From the NCBI RefSeq assembly GCF_001724815.1, contig NZ_MEDO01000014.1, positions 558,001 through 622,000 on the forward strand: a stretch of 64,000 nucleotides of DNA, in the 5' to 3' direction. Within the stretch, counting starts at the first letter, position 1. Each line of letters opens with the position of its first letter. This document shows, piece by piece, positions 26,702 through 40,582 of this stretch. A model generated the notes under the pieces. That model did not search any database and was not told the DNA's origin. It worked only from the letters and a program-made list of their open reading frames with translations. This DNA is from Arenimonas sp. SCN 70-307. GTDB taxonomy: Bacteria > Pseudomonadota > Gammaproteobacteria > Xanthomonadales > Xanthomonadaceae. Both the position numbers and the translations under genes were made by a program.

Positions 26702-27107
26702 CGGTTGACGGCGACCCGGAAGGCAGCGTGCGCGCCTGCTCGGCGATCGCACTAACAATAAACTTTCGAAGTTTGTCGTACCGGCCCAGCCGAATCATAT
26801 CGCGAGGCGCGACATCACCCAGTAGCGGGTTCACCGCCTTGAACCAAAGAGCTGTCTTGACGGCATCTCCGTCGAAGACGCCAGCCACCAAATTGATGAC
26901 CGAACCAATTTCCTCAAGGCGGTCGCGAACCTTGCTGGGAATGGCATCATCCCAGCGCACAGACGATGGAGCCACCTGGGCGATCTTGGAGACTTCGTGC
27001 TTCTTGAGTCCTAGTACTTCTGCGACGGCCTTGGCATCAAAACTCGCGCCTTCGCCGAATTGCATGTAATCCCGCGCGGGGACGTTGGCGAACAAGTTGG
27101 GGCGCAT
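26694..27107 (-). CDS. Xre/MbcA/ParS-type antitoxin
   Basis: Antitoxin of 137 residues. The N-terminal helix-turn-helix is AKAVAEVLGLKKHEVSKIAQVA; the C-terminal DUF2384-like toxin-binding domain contains ALWFKAVNPLLGDVAPRDMIRLGRYDKL, a hallmark of the Xre-MbcA-ParS group. The ATG at 27107 has GGAG six nt before it; a GTG at 27119 is possible. It precedes and slightly overlaps the toxin gene, so the pair is co-translated. The complex is expected to repress its own promoter, within 27108-27317. Confidence 0.9.
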   Translation of the reverse strand: MRPNLFANVPARDYMQFGEGASFDAKAVAEVLGLKKHEVSKIAQVAPSSVRWDDAIPSKVRDRLEEIGSVINLVAGVFDGDAVKTALWFKAVNPLLGDVAPRDMIRLGRYDKLRKFIVSAIAEQARTLPSGSPSTGA

Positions 27108-27317
27108 CACTTTCTCCACCCCAGTCTACCTCTGGGAGTGAGTACTCTACCACGCTCCAACCACGATTCAACCACGCCCTTGGGGGCGCGTTGCCTCCTC
27201 CCACGATACGCCCGGATTCCCCATAAAATCATTAACTTAGAGGACTCGCGACTGAAGTTTAGTCGAGAGACTCGGACTCAACTCCGCCATAAATGGGCGA
27301 CAAACCTATGCGTTGCT

Positions 27318-30002
<2,685 letters not shown>

Positions 30003-30105
30003 TGCACTTCCTGCGGCCGGCGGCGCCGGCGGTCCATGTGGGTTTCGTCCAGACCGGCAAGTTTAGCCCACCCCGCGAGCTGACCGCCCTTCGCCGGGGT
30101 ATGGG

Positions 30106-30192
30106 CCGAAAATGGGGTCAGAGTCAATTTCGGCCGAGAACTCCGGCTTCCGCCGCACCTTCGCCCGAAATTGACTCTGACCCCATTTTCGG
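30106..30192. repeat. GGGGTC-type palindromic repeat, copy 1
   Basis: Perfect 28-bp inverted repeat: arms 30106-30133 and 30165-30192, core GGGGTCAGAGTCAATTT, 31-nt loop. It lies between the divergent aceE and the phosphatase gene, the only copy at a divergent site. Confidence 0.9.
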
Positions 30193-30226
30193 TCGCTATG
30201 CTGCGGGCTGGACCCGGAGCCCCCCG

Positions 30227-32221
30227 ATGCAAGACGCCGGTCGCGACGCGCCCGCCCAGGCCCCCCGCCAGATTCCCTGGCGGCTGAGCCTGCGCACGCG
30301 CCTGGTGCTGTGGTCCAGCCTCACCAGCGTGCTGCTGCTGGTGGCCGTGGCGGCCATCTTCTACGTGGCCGTGCGCGGCGTGCTGCTGGCCAATGCCCGC
30401 ACCGAGATGCGCGGCCTGGCGCAGCAGTCGGCCGGCGGCCTGTCGGCCACGCTCGAGTCGGTGGAGGTCAGCGGCCGCACCCTGGCCGGCACCGCCTCGG
30501 GCCTGGGCCGGCAGCCGCTCGACCTGCGCACGCTGATGACCGCCACGCTCGAGGCCGACCCGGACATCGTCGGCGTGATGGTCATCATCGAGCCGGGCCG
30601 CCTGGCCCCCGACGACCCCGGATTCGACTGGTACCGCCGCCGCCAGGGCGCGGGCTACTTCGAGTCCACCGTGCGCGGCCTGGGCGAGGACTACCAGGAC
30701 TACCGCACCAAGCCCTGGTACGCCCGCACCGTCGGTACGGCCCGGCCCTGGTGGGGCGACCCGTATGCCAACGACGCCACCGGCGGCGAGCTGTTCGTCA
30801 CCTACAACCTGCCGCTGTTCCGCACCGGCGAAACCGCGGGCGCCATCGGAATGGTCAGCCTGGACGTGCCGGTGCGGCGCCTGCGCACCCAGCTGGGCGA
30901 ACTGCTGGCCGCGCCCGGCCTGGTGCCCATGCTGTTCTCGCCCGAGCAGCACGTGGTGCTGCACGCCGACCCGTCGCTGGAAATGCAGGGCCGCCTGGGC
31001 GAGCTGATGAGTTCGCGCGGCCGCGCCGACCTGGCCCCGCTGCTCGACGCGCTGCAGCGCCGCCTGTCGCTGGAGTTCAGCCACGAGGTGCCGCGCGCCG
31101 GCGGCGTCGAGCACCACACCACCTTCGCGCTGCCGCTGGGCGACAGCGGCTGGGCCTTCGCGCTGGGCGTGCCCGAGGAGCTGATCCTGGCCCAGCTGCG
31201 CCAGGTCACGCTCTGGGGCCTGGGCGGCGGCCTGCTGGGCGTGGTGCTGTGCGTGCTGGCGGTGCGCCGGCGTGCCGGCATGATCGCCCGGCCCATCGAG
31301 GACCTCACCGATTCGGCCCGGCACCTGGCCCGCGGCGAGTTCGACTATCCGCTGGGCCACACCGCCCGCCGCGACGAGGTGGGCGTGATGGCGCGCGCCT
31401 TCGACAGCGCCCGCACCTCCATCAAGCAGCAGATCCGCGAGATCGCCGAGATGGCCAGCGAGCGCCAGAAGCTCGAGTCCGAGCTCGACATCGCCCGCGA
31501 CATCCAGCTGGCCATGCTGCCGGCGCCGCGCACGGTGCGCCACGGCGGCGGCGAGGCCGTGCTGGGCGCGCTGCTCAAGCCGGCCAAGGCGGTGGGCGGC
31601 GATTTCTACACCTTCTTCGACACGCTCGACGGCCAGCTGTGGTTCGTCATCGGCGACGTGTCGGACAAGGGCGTGCCGGCGGCGCTGTTCATGGCGCGCA
31701 CGGTGACGGTGCTGGAGGTGGCGGCGCGGCTGGGCGGTTCGCCGGCGCGCGCGCTGGCCGAGTCGGCGCGGCACCTGGTGGAAGGCAACGACACCTGCAT
31801 GTTCGCCACCGTGGCCTGCGGCAAGCTCGACCTGGCCACCGGCGCGCTGGAGATGGCCAGCGCCGGCCACGAGCCGCCGGTGATGCTGCGCCGCGGCGCC
31901 GCGCCGGCCTGGCTGCCGCTGCCGGGCGGGCCGCCGCTGGGCTTCGAGGCCGACGCCGTCTTCGAATCCTGGACCGGCCGGCTTGAACCCGGCGACGGCC
32001 TGGTGCTTTATACCGATGGCGTCACCGAGGCCTTCGACCTGGCCAACGTGCCCTTCGGCGAGCAGCGCCTGCTCGGCGTGCTGGGCGAAGCGCGGGGGGC
32101 CGCGGCCACCTGCGAGGCGCTGCTGGCGGCGGTGCAGGCGCATGCCGGCGAGGCGCCGCAGTCGGACGACATCACGCTGCTGGCGCTCTGCTACCAGCGC
32201 GCAGCGGGCAAGGAGGACTGA
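30227..32221 (+). CDS. Membrane sensor PP2C phosphatase (RsbU-like, dCache-HAMP-SpoIIE)
   Basis: Serine phosphatase of 664 residues. One membrane segment (about 25-47) precedes a large extracytoplasmic sensor of dCache type (about 50-325, with FDWYRRR and KPWYARTVG), a second segment (about 327-347), a HAMP domain and a PP2C/SpoIIE domain starting near ELDIARDIQLAMLP. Metal-binding acids are in KAVGGDFYTFF, FVIGDVSDKG and QSDDITLLAL. It is expected to dephosphorylate the STAS protein encoded two genes on. The ATG at 30227 is chosen because upstream sequence is the palindromic repeat. Confidence 0.92.
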   Translation: MQDAGRDAPAQAPRQIPWRLSLRTRLVLWSSLTSVLLLVAVAAIFYVAVRGVLLANARTEMRGLAQQSAGGLSATLESVEVSGRTLAGTASGLGRQPLDLRTLMTATLEADPDIVGVMVIIEPGRLAPDDPGFDWYRRRQGAGYFESTVRGLGEDYQDYRTKPWYARTVGTARPWWGDPYANDATGGELFVTYNLPLFRTGETAGAIGMVSLDVPVRRLRTQLGELLAAPGLVPMLFSPEQHVVLHADPSLEMQGRLGELMSSRGRADLAPLLDALQRRLSLEFSHEVPRAGGVEHHTTFALPLGDSGWAFALGVPEELILAQLRQVTLWGLGGGLLGVVLCVLAVRRRAGMIARPIEDLTDSARHLARGEFDYPLGHTARRDEVGVMARAFDSARTSIKQQIREIAEMASERQKLESELDIARDIQLAMLPAPRTVRHGGGEAVLGALLKPAKAVGGDFYTFFDTLDGQLWFVIGDVSDKGVPAALFMARTVTVLEVAARLGGSPARALAESARHLVEGNDTCMFATVACGKLDLATGALEMASAGHEPPVMLRRGAAPAWLPLPGGPPLGFEADAVFESWTGRLEPGDGLVLYTDGVTEAFDLANVPFGEQRLLGVLGEARGAAATCEALLAAVQAHAGEAPQSDDITLLALCYQRAAGKED

Positions 32222-32223
32222 GC

Positions 32224-32652
32224 ATGCACATCCTGCTGAGCGTCCCGCAGGAAGAAGGCCAGCTGGGCGACCTGGTCGCCGCCATCGATGGCGTGCTGGC
32301 GCGCGAGGGCGTGCCCGGGCCGGTGGCGCACGACGTGCAGCTGGTCGCCGAGGAAGTGGTCTGCAACGCGCTAGAGCACGGCCGCGTCGAAGGGCGCGGG
32401 CACGAAATCAGCGTGGGCATCGGCATCGAGGACGGGCTGATCACGCTGGAGTTCCGCGACGACTGCATCGCCTACAACCCGCTCGAACGCCCCGACCCCG
32501 ACCTCGACGCCGACATCGCCGAGCGGCCGATCGGCGGGCTGGGCGTGCACCTGATCAGGGAGCTGGCCGAGGAGGTCAGCTACCGCCGCGAAGAGCCGCA
32601 CAACATCCTGCGCGTGGTACTGCGCACTGAAACCCACGGGAGCAACGCATGA
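32224..32652 (+). CDS. RsbW-like anti-sigma/serine kinase
   Basis: Small GHKL-fold protein of 142 residues. The N-box is LVAEEVVCNALEHG, followed by FRDDC and the G-rich lid IGGLGVHLIRELAEEVSY. Such proteins phosphorylate a STAS antagonist and bind a sigma factor or another target. It starts 2 nt after the phosphatase stop and its end overlaps the STAS gene start by 4 nt. No partner sigma factor is encoded next to it. Confidence 0.92.
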   Translation: MHILLSVPQEEGQLGDLVAAIDGVLAREGVPGPVAHDVQLVAEEVVCNALEHGRVEGRGHEISVGIGIEDGLITLEFRDDCIAYNPLERPDPDLDADIAERPIGGLGVHLIRELAEEVSYRREEPHNILRVVLRTETHGSNA

Positions 32653-33029
32653 GCCTGAAGGTCCAGATCCAGCCCGCCGCCAACGGCAGCCAGCGCGTCG
32701 CCATCGCCGGCCGCCTCGACACCCACACCTACCAGGAACTCGACCGGCAGCTGGCACCGGTGCTCGAGACGATGAACAAGTCGCTGGTGCTCGACCTGGC
32801 CGGGCTCGAGTACATCAGCTCGGCCGGCGTGCGCTCGATCTTCAAGGCCCGCAAGGCCCTGGCCGCGCGCGGCGGCAAGGTGCTGGTGGTCAACCCGCAG
32901 CCGCAGATCCAGAAGGTCTTCGACGTAGTGAAGGCCGTGCCGATGAACGAGATCTTCTCGTCCGTGGCCGAGGCCGACGCCTACCTCGACGCCATGCAGC
33001 GCAAGGTCCTCGAAGGCGACGACGACTAA
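32649..33029 (+). CDS. STAS-domain anti-anti-sigma factor (RsbV-like)
   Basis: STAS-fold antagonist of 126 residues. The regulatory phosphoserine motif is intact in GLEYISSAGVRSIF (Ser57/Ser58). The C-terminal tail extends about 25 residues past the usual STAS length with an acidic end. Unphosphorylated, it should bind the RsbW-like protein and free the latter's target; phosphatase and kinase genes precede it in the same operon. Its TAA stop forms the edge of a long palindrome. Confidence 0.92.
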   Translation: MSLKVQIQPAANGSQRVAIAGRLDTHTYQELDRQLAPVLETMNKSLVLDLAGLEYISSAGVRSIFKARKALAARGGKVLVVNPQPQIQKVFDVVKAVPMNEIFSSVAEADAYLDAMQRKVLEGDDD

Positions 33030-33107
33030 AGAAACGGGGTCAGGTTCACTTATTGAAAAGGGCCCGCAATGCGGGCCCTTTTCAATAAGTGAACCTGACC
33101 CCGTTTC

Positions 33108-33109
<2 letters not shown>
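33029..33109. repeat. GGGGTC-type palindromic repeat, copy 2
   Basis: Perfect inverted repeat with 39-bp arms (33029-33067, 33071-33109) and an AAT loop; outer part AAACGGGGTCAGGTTCACTT, inner part GGGCCCGC. It fills the entire space between two convergent genes, both of whose TAA stops overlap its ends. Likely bidirectional terminator. Confidence 0.93.
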
Positions 33110-35402
<2,293 letters not shown>

Positions 35403-35480
35403 GGTTCTCGGGGTCGTCGTGTGGCCACCGGTGGCGCGGCGGCAAGACCCCCATTCTAGCGACCCCGGTCGCCCGCCCGG

Positions 35481-37580
35481 TTACGGGGGCGTATGGGGCG
35501 CCAGCACGCGCTCGCGCAGGCGCGCCAAAGGCGCCGGTGGCCCATCCGGGAAGCCCGCGTCGAAGGGCGCCAGCGCGGCCGCCTGCGCCGCGGCGTCCCC
35601 GCGCAATCCCGCCTGGGCGGCCAGGGCCAGCCAGGCCAGGGCCTGGTCCTCGCCGGCGGCCAGGGCCGGCAGGCGGTGCGATAGCGCCGTCGCGGCCACC
35701 GCGTCGGATTCGCCCAGTCCGGCGCGCGCCAGCAGGCGCAGGGCATCGGCCAGGGTGCGGGCGCGGCTGCCCGGCGCTTCGCCGGCGGCGCGGGCGCGCG
35801 CCTCGGCGGCGTCCACGTGCCCCAGCGCATCACGCGGGCGGCCCAGCAGCAGCTCCGCCATCGACAGCGCGCGCAGGGTGTCGCCGGCCAGCGGGTCGGG
35901 GGCGCCCTGCAGCCATCGGCGGGCCTCGGCGATGCAGTCATCGGTGGCGGCCGCGTCGCCCTGCAGGGACAGCGCCACGCAGCGCTGCGTCACCAGCCCC
36001 AAGGCTTCGGCCTGGGCCGGGCGGCCCTCGGCCTGGGCGCGGCTGAGCCACTCGGCCGCCTCGCGGCCCCGTCCGGCCTCGAGTTCGATGCGACCCAGCA
36101 GCGCCAGGCTGGCCCGGCGATCGTCGGCGGGCAGGCGCGCTTCGCGGCCCAGCGCCTGCGCTTCGAGCAGCTGCGCGCGTGCGCCGGCGGCGTCGCCGCT
36201 GCGCCACTGCAGTTCGCCCAGCAGGTGCAGCAGCGCGGCGCGCTGGCCCGGCTCGGCGTGCTCGGCGCGCACGCGGTCGGCCGCGACGGCCAGCGCGTCC
36301 CGGCTGGCCAGGGCAGCGGCGCCCGGGTCCTCGGGCACCACCAGGCTGGCCAGCAGGTCGCGCGCCGCCGCGCTGCGCTGCGCTGCGCGCTCGGCCTGCG
36401 CGGCCTGCCAGAGCGTGGCGCCGAGCATCGAGCCCAGCACCAGCGCCAGCGCCGCCGTCACCAGCGCCACGGCGCGGTTTCGGCGCAGGAAACACTGCAG
36501 TCGGTACAGATTGCCGGCGCCGCGCGCGCGCACGGGGCGGTCATGCAGCCAGGCCTTGAGGTCGCGGGCCAGGGCGTCGGGCGAGCGGTAGCGGTCGTCC
36601 GGGTCGTCGGCCAGGGCCTTGAGCACTATGGCGTCGAGGTCGCCGCGCAGCGCCCGCGCCATCGCCTCGCGCTGCGCCGGCGCCGCGCCGTCGGCCTCGC
36701 GGCAGGCGCGCGAGGGCAGCACCAGCGGCTCGCCGTCGGGGCGGCCTTCGCGCGGCGGCCGGCCGGCGAGCAGGCGGTAGAGCAGCGCGCCCAGGCCGTA
36801 CACGTCCATCGCCGTGGACGCGGGCGCGAGCTGGAACTGCTCGGGCGCGGCGTACTGCGGCGTCCAGGCCAGCATGCGGGTGAGCGTCATGCCGGCCTGG
36901 CGGCGTTCGAGCAGGCCGCCGATGCCGAAGTCGAGCAGGCGCACGTAGCCCTCGCGGTCCACCAGCACGTTGCTGGGCTTGATGTCGCGGTGGATGACCA
37001 GGTTGCGGTGCGCATAGGCCACCGCGTCGCAGACGTCGAGCATCAGGCCCACGCGCGCGGCGGCGCCGAGGCCGCGCGAATCGCACCAGGCGTCGATGGG
37101 TTCGCCTTCCACCAGCGGCATGGCCAGCCAGGGCGTACCGTCCTCGGCCACGCCGCAGTCGACCAGGCTGGCGATGTGCGGGTGCTGCAGGCGCGCCAGG
37201 ATGGCCTGCTCGCGCCGGAAGCGGTCGGCGCCGCCGGCCACGAGCGCGCCGATGGTGAGCAGCTTGATGGCGGCCACGCGCGTTTCGCCGCCCTCGTCGG
37301 TGCGGGCGCGGTAGACCACCGACATGCCGCCACGGCCGATTTCATCCTCGAGCACCCAGCGGCCGATGCGCCGGCCCTCGAGCCGCGCGTCCGGGCCGGC
37401 GGGGTCGAGCGGGCCATCGTCGCGGCCGTGAGCCTGCAGCAGGCGGCGCACGTGCGCGACGACGGCAGGCTCGAGCGCCATCGCCGCCAGCGCGGCCTCG
37501 CGTTCCGGCGCGGGCAGGTCGAGCAGGCCGTCGAAGATGGCGTCGGCCGCCCGCCAGCGCGCGAGCTCGTCCTCGATCAT
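35481..37580 (-). CDS. Membrane Ser/Thr protein kinase with TPR-rich C-terminus
   Basis: Hanks-type kinase of 699 residues. Kinase motifs are complete: glycine loop GRGGMSVVYRA, Lys in VAAIKLL, HRDIKPSN, DFG in LLDFGIGG and YAAPEQF. A membrane segment (RAVALVTAALALVLGSMLGATLW) follows near residue 370, then about 300 extracytoplasmic residues of helical TPR-like repeats. Its ATG overlaps the stop of the ECF sigma gene by 4 nt. In Xanthomonas and Vibrio such kinases phosphorylate and activate the neighbouring sigma factor (EcfK-PknS, EcfP-PknT); the same role is inferred here. Confidence 0.93.
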   Translation of the reverse strand: MIEDELARWRAADAIFDGLLDLPAPEREAALAAMALEPAVVAHVRRLLQAHGRDDGPLDPAGPDARLEGRRIGRWVLEDEIGRGGMSVVYRARTDEGGETRVAAIKLLTIGALVAGGADRFRREQAILARLQHPHIASLVDCGVAEDGTPWLAMPLVEGEPIDAWCDSRGLGAAARVGLMLDVCDAVAYAHRNLVIHRDIKPSNVLVDREGYVRLLDFGIGGLLERRQAGMTLTRMLAWTPQYAAPEQFQLAPASTAMDVYGLGALLYRLLAGRPPREGRPDGEPLVLPSRACREADGAAPAQREAMARALRGDLDAIVLKALADDPDDRYRSPDALARDLKAWLHDRPVRARGAGNLYRLQCFLRRNRAVALVTAALALVLGSMLGATLWQAAQAERAAQRSAAARDLLASLVVPEDPGAAALASRDALAVAADRVRAEHAEPGQRAALLHLLGELQWRSGDAAGARAQLLEAQALGREARLPADDRRASLALLGRIELEAGRGREAAEWLSRAQAEGRPAQAEALGLVTQRCVALSLQGDAAATDDCIAEARRWLQGAPDPLAGDTLRALSMAELLLGRPRDALGHVDAAEARARAAGEAPGSRARTLADALRLLARAGLGESDAVAATALSHRLPALAAGEDQALAWLALAAQAGLRGDAAAQAAALAPFDAGFPDGPPAPLARLRERVLAPHTPP

Positions 37581-38134
37581 CCGGTGGTGTCGGCCAGCTG
37601 GGCGTAGAGGAAGGCGCGGGCGCGCTCCCACTCGCGCTTGGTGGTGCGCAGCGAGCAGCCGAGCAGGTCGGCGATTTCCTGGAACTCCAGGCCCGCGAAG
37701 AAACGCAGCTCCACCACCTGCTTCTGGCGCGGGTTGAGCTCGCCGAGCACGTCCATGGCCTGGCTCACCGCGAGCAGGTCGGCGTTGCCGGCCATGGCCA
37801 GCTCGCTGAGGTTCTCGTCGAGCGTCACCGCGTTCTGGCCGCCGCCGCGCTTGACCGCCAGGTCGCGGCGCAGTTCGTCGATGGCGATGTGGCGCATGGC
37901 CTTGGCGGCGCAGGCGAAGAAATGCGAACGGTCGGTGATCGACAGCCCGGCGTTGCCCACCAGCCGCAGGTAGACCTCGTGCACCAGCACGGTGGGGCTG
38001 AGCTGGCCACCGGCCCCGGCCAGGCGCGCCTGCGCCAGCCGGCGCAATTCGGGATACAGCGCCTGGAACACGGCGTCGAGCGCCTGTTCGTCGCCATCGC
38101 CCGCGCGTTGCAGCAGTTCGGTGATCTCGCTCAT
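37577..38134 (-). CDS. ECF-type sigma factor paired with a protein kinase
   Basis: Alternative sigma factor of 185 residues of the Sigma70_ECF type. Region 2 includes LRRLAQARLAG, LVHEVYLRL, FFACAAKAMRHIAIDELRR; region 4 is LNPRQKQVVELRFFAGLEFQEIADLLGCSLRTTKREWERARAFL. There is no anti-sigma gene beside it; instead a membrane Ser/Thr kinase follows with a 4-nt overlap, the mark of kinase-activated ECF groups. The ATG at 38134 removes ten unlikely N-terminal residues. Confidence 0.93.
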   Translation of the reverse strand: MSEITELLQRAGDGDEQALDAVFQALYPELRRLAQARLAGAGGQLSPTVLVHEVYLRLVGNAGLSITDRSHFFACAAKAMRHIAIDELRRDLAVKRGGGQNAVTLDENLSELAMAGNADLLAVSQAMDVLGELNPRQKQVVELRFFAGLEFQEIADLLGCSLRTTKREWERARAFLYAQLADTTG

Positions 38135-38182
38135 GGCAGCCCTCCCCGGCCCCGGCGCGGTCATCTTAGCCCCAGCAAACGC

Positions 38183-39445
38183 TCAGAGCCCGAGAACGAG
38201 GTCGTCGGCCTCGACGTGGTCGAGGCGGATCTTGTTGGCGAACAGCGAAAACGCGAGGTTGCCGGCCAGGCCATTGGCCCGCTGCATCCAGGGCGGCAGG
38301 TAGCGCGGCGGCGCCACCGCGCCCGAGGCGAAGGCCGGCTCGAGCGAGAACACGTCCTCGAGCGCGAACTTGCCGGCGAACAGCTGCCGCGCGCGGCCCA
38401 GCTGGTGGTGGCGCAGGCACCAGCGGAAGAAGGTGTGCACGCCCAGCAGCCCGCGCAGGTAGACCGCGTCCTTGGTGAAGGCCGAGCCGCCCTCGAGCGG
38501 CGCGCCGCGGAACACGCGCTGGGTGGAGGTGAAGCTGTCCACCGGCGACTGCCCGGCCTCGAGGAAATGCCGGAACACGTCGACGAAGCCGGCACCCTGG
38601 ATCGCCATCTCGATGGCGACGATGCGCAGGCTGATGCGCTTCATGCGCTCGATGTCCATCGCGCCCGAGATCAGCTCGGCGAAGGTGGCCAGGCCTTCCT
38701 GGGTGGCGGTGCTGCGCGGCGAGCCGCGCGCCAGCGACTTGAGGTGCGGCTGCTCGCGGCCGTTGATGCCGGTGAGCGAATGCACGAAGGCCTCGTGCAC
38801 CAGCAGCTGGTTGCGGTCGTATTCGGAAAAGCCGGTATTCGTGCGCAGGCGGATGCGGGTGGCGCTGGCGGCGGCCTTGGCGATCAGGCTGTCGTCGAGC
38901 TCCACGCGCACCACGTGGTCGGTGAAGAAGGCCGACACCGCGGCCTGCAGCTCGGCCTGCACGGTTTCGGCCGGCAGCACGTACTCGGGCTCGACCTCGC
39001 GCAGCTCCTGGTCCATGGCGTCGGCCACGTCGATGAAGTGGCGCGCGGCCTCGAGGCTGGTCGGGCCGCCGCCGGGCAGCACTTCCACCGGGCGGCCGAA
39101 CAACCTGGCCGAGTGTTCGGTGATGGCCGGCGTGCCCAGCGAATCGAGCAGGTGGGTGGTGGTGATCCAGCTGTCGGCGGTGCTGCGCAGGTAGCGGCCC
39201 AGCGGGTCGTCGGGGTCGGCGGCGTCGAACACCGCCTGCAGCTCGCGCCGGCGCTCGGCGTGGTCGCCGCGCGGGTACTGGTGGTCGGGCAGGTGGATGC
39301 GGCCCACGCGCCAGGCACCGAGGAACAGGGCCTGCTCGCTTTCGGGCCAGCTCACCGCCTCGAGCAGGCGGATGCCGCGCGCCGCCGCCACCAGGCGCGC
39401 ATCAAGCGCGGCGTGGTGGGCCAGCGAGCGCGGGTCGGCTTCCAT
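38183..39445 (-). CDS. QEGLA-motif protein (DUF1704, tyrosinase/MATCAP-like)
   Basis: Protein of 420 residues of the family annotated as flavohemoglobin-expression-modulating QEGLA motif protein. The name-giving motif is in TATQEGLATFAEL, about 20 residues after HEAFVHSL; the HExxxH-like pair plus the Glu of QEGLA recalls the metalloprotease site of the related MATCAP family. That activity is an inference. Its ATG overlaps the rsgA stop by one nucleotide (TGATG), so the two are co-translated. Confidence 0.88.
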   Translation of the reverse strand: MEADPRSLAHHAALDARLVAAARGIRLLEAVSWPESEQALFLGAWRVGRIHLPDHQYPRGDHAERRRELQAVFDAADPDDPLGRYLRSTADSWITTTHLLDSLGTPAITEHSARLFGRPVEVLPGGGPTSLEAARHFIDVADAMDQELREVEPEYVLPAETVQAELQAAVSAFFTDHVVRVELDDSLIAKAAASATRIRLRTNTGFSEYDRNQLLVHEAFVHSLTGINGREQPHLKSLARGSPRSTATQEGLATFAELISGAMDIERMKRISLRIVAIEMAIQGAGFVDVFRHFLEAGQSPVDSFTSTQRVFRGAPLEGGSAFTKDAVYLRGLLGVHTFFRWCLRHHQLGRARQLFAGKFALEDVFSLEPAFASGAVAPPRYLPPWMQRANGLAGNLAFSLFANKIRLDHVEADDLVLGL

Positions 39446-40521
39446 CAGCGGCGGCCGTACTTGTCCTTGAGGCGGCCGGTGATGGTCTTGCTCAGCGCGC
39501 GCGCCTCGGCCTTGCGTTCGGCCTGCGAGGTGGCCGCGGCCTCGAGTTCGTCGCGCAGCTTGGCGAAGTTGGCGAAGCGCGCCTCGTCCAGGCTGCCGTC
39601 CTCGATGGCGGCGCGCACCGCGCAGCCCGGCTCGCCGAGGTGGGCGCAGTCGCGGAAGCGGCAGTCGGCGGCCAGGCGCTCGATGTCGTCGAAGCTTTCG
39701 ACCACGTCCTCGTCGCCGCTGAGCTTGACCTCGCGCATGCCCGGCGTGTCGATCAGGCAGCCGCCCTGCGGCAGCGGCATCAGCACGCGCGCGGTGGTGG
39801 TGTGGCGGCCGCGCGAGTCGTTGGCGCGCACGGCATTGGTCTTCATCTTCTGCCGGCCGAGCAGGGTGTTGGTGAGCGTGGACTTGCCCGCGCCCGAGCT
39901 GCCCACCAGCACCACCGTGCGGCCGGGGCCGAGGTAGGGGTGCAGCACGGCGGTGGAGGCCGGGTCCTTGGCGTTGACGGCGTGGATGGGCACGCCCGAC
40001 TCGGACACCTCCAGCAGCAGATCGATGCAGTCCTCGACGATTTCGCACTCGTCGGCCTTGGTCAGCACCAGCACCGGCGAGGCGCCCGAGGCGCGGATGA
40101 GCACCAGGTAGCGCTCGATGCGGCGCGGGTTGAAGTCCTGGTCGAGCCCGACCACCACCAGCACGTGGTCGACGTTCGCGGCGATCAGCTGCTGGCGGTG
40201 GTGCTCGCCGGCGGCGCCGCGCTTGAGCACCGAACGGCGCGGCAGCAGGCCGGCGATGGTCTTGCCGGCTTCGTCGAGCGTCACCCAGTCGCCGACCGCG
40301 GCGCGTTCGTCGGGCGGGAAGCGCGGGCGGGTCCAGGGCACCGGCGGCTGCACGCGCCGGATGTCCTCGGCGCCCAGGGCGATGTCGTAGGCGGTGCGGT
40401 GCTGGCTGGCCACGCGGGCCAGGCGGGCGCCGGGCGCCGCGGCCAGGGCCTCGCGCGCGGTCTCGTCGTCGGGCCAGCCGAGGGCGCGAAGGCGGGCGAG
40501 GTCATCAGGTTCGGCGTGCAT
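39445..40521 (-). CDS. rsgA: Small ribosomal subunit biogenesis GTPase RsgA
   Basis: Circularly permuted GTPase that helps mature the 30S subunit. In 358 residues the motif order G4-G1-G3 is seen: LTKAD, then GSSGAGKST, then DTPGMRE. The zinc knuckle near the C-terminus is CRFRDCAHLGEPGC. The N-terminal OB-fold domain carries GDWVTLDE. The ATG at 40521 fits family length; the open frame upstream overlaps the divergent gene. Confidence 0.96.
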   Translation of the reverse strand: MHAEPDDLARLRALGWPDDETAREALAAAPGARLARVASQHRTAYDIALGAEDIRRVQPPVPWTRPRFPPDERAAVGDWVTLDEAGKTIAGLLPRRSVLKRGAAGEHHRQQLIAANVDHVLVVVGLDQDFNPRRIERYLVLIRASGASPVLVLTKADECEIVEDCIDLLLEVSESGVPIHAVNAKDPASTAVLHPYLGPGRTVVLVGSSGAGKSTLTNTLLGRQKMKTNAVRANDSRGRHTTTARVLMPLPQGGCLIDTPGMREVKLSGDEDVVESFDDIERLAADCRFRDCAHLGEPGCAVRAAIEDGSLDEARFANFAKLRDELEAAATSQAERKAEARALSKTITGRLKDKYGRR

Positions 40522-40582
40522 TGCCCCGGATGATACGCCGGCGAACACGCCGCGCTCACCGCGCGCGGGCGAGGCTGTGCCC

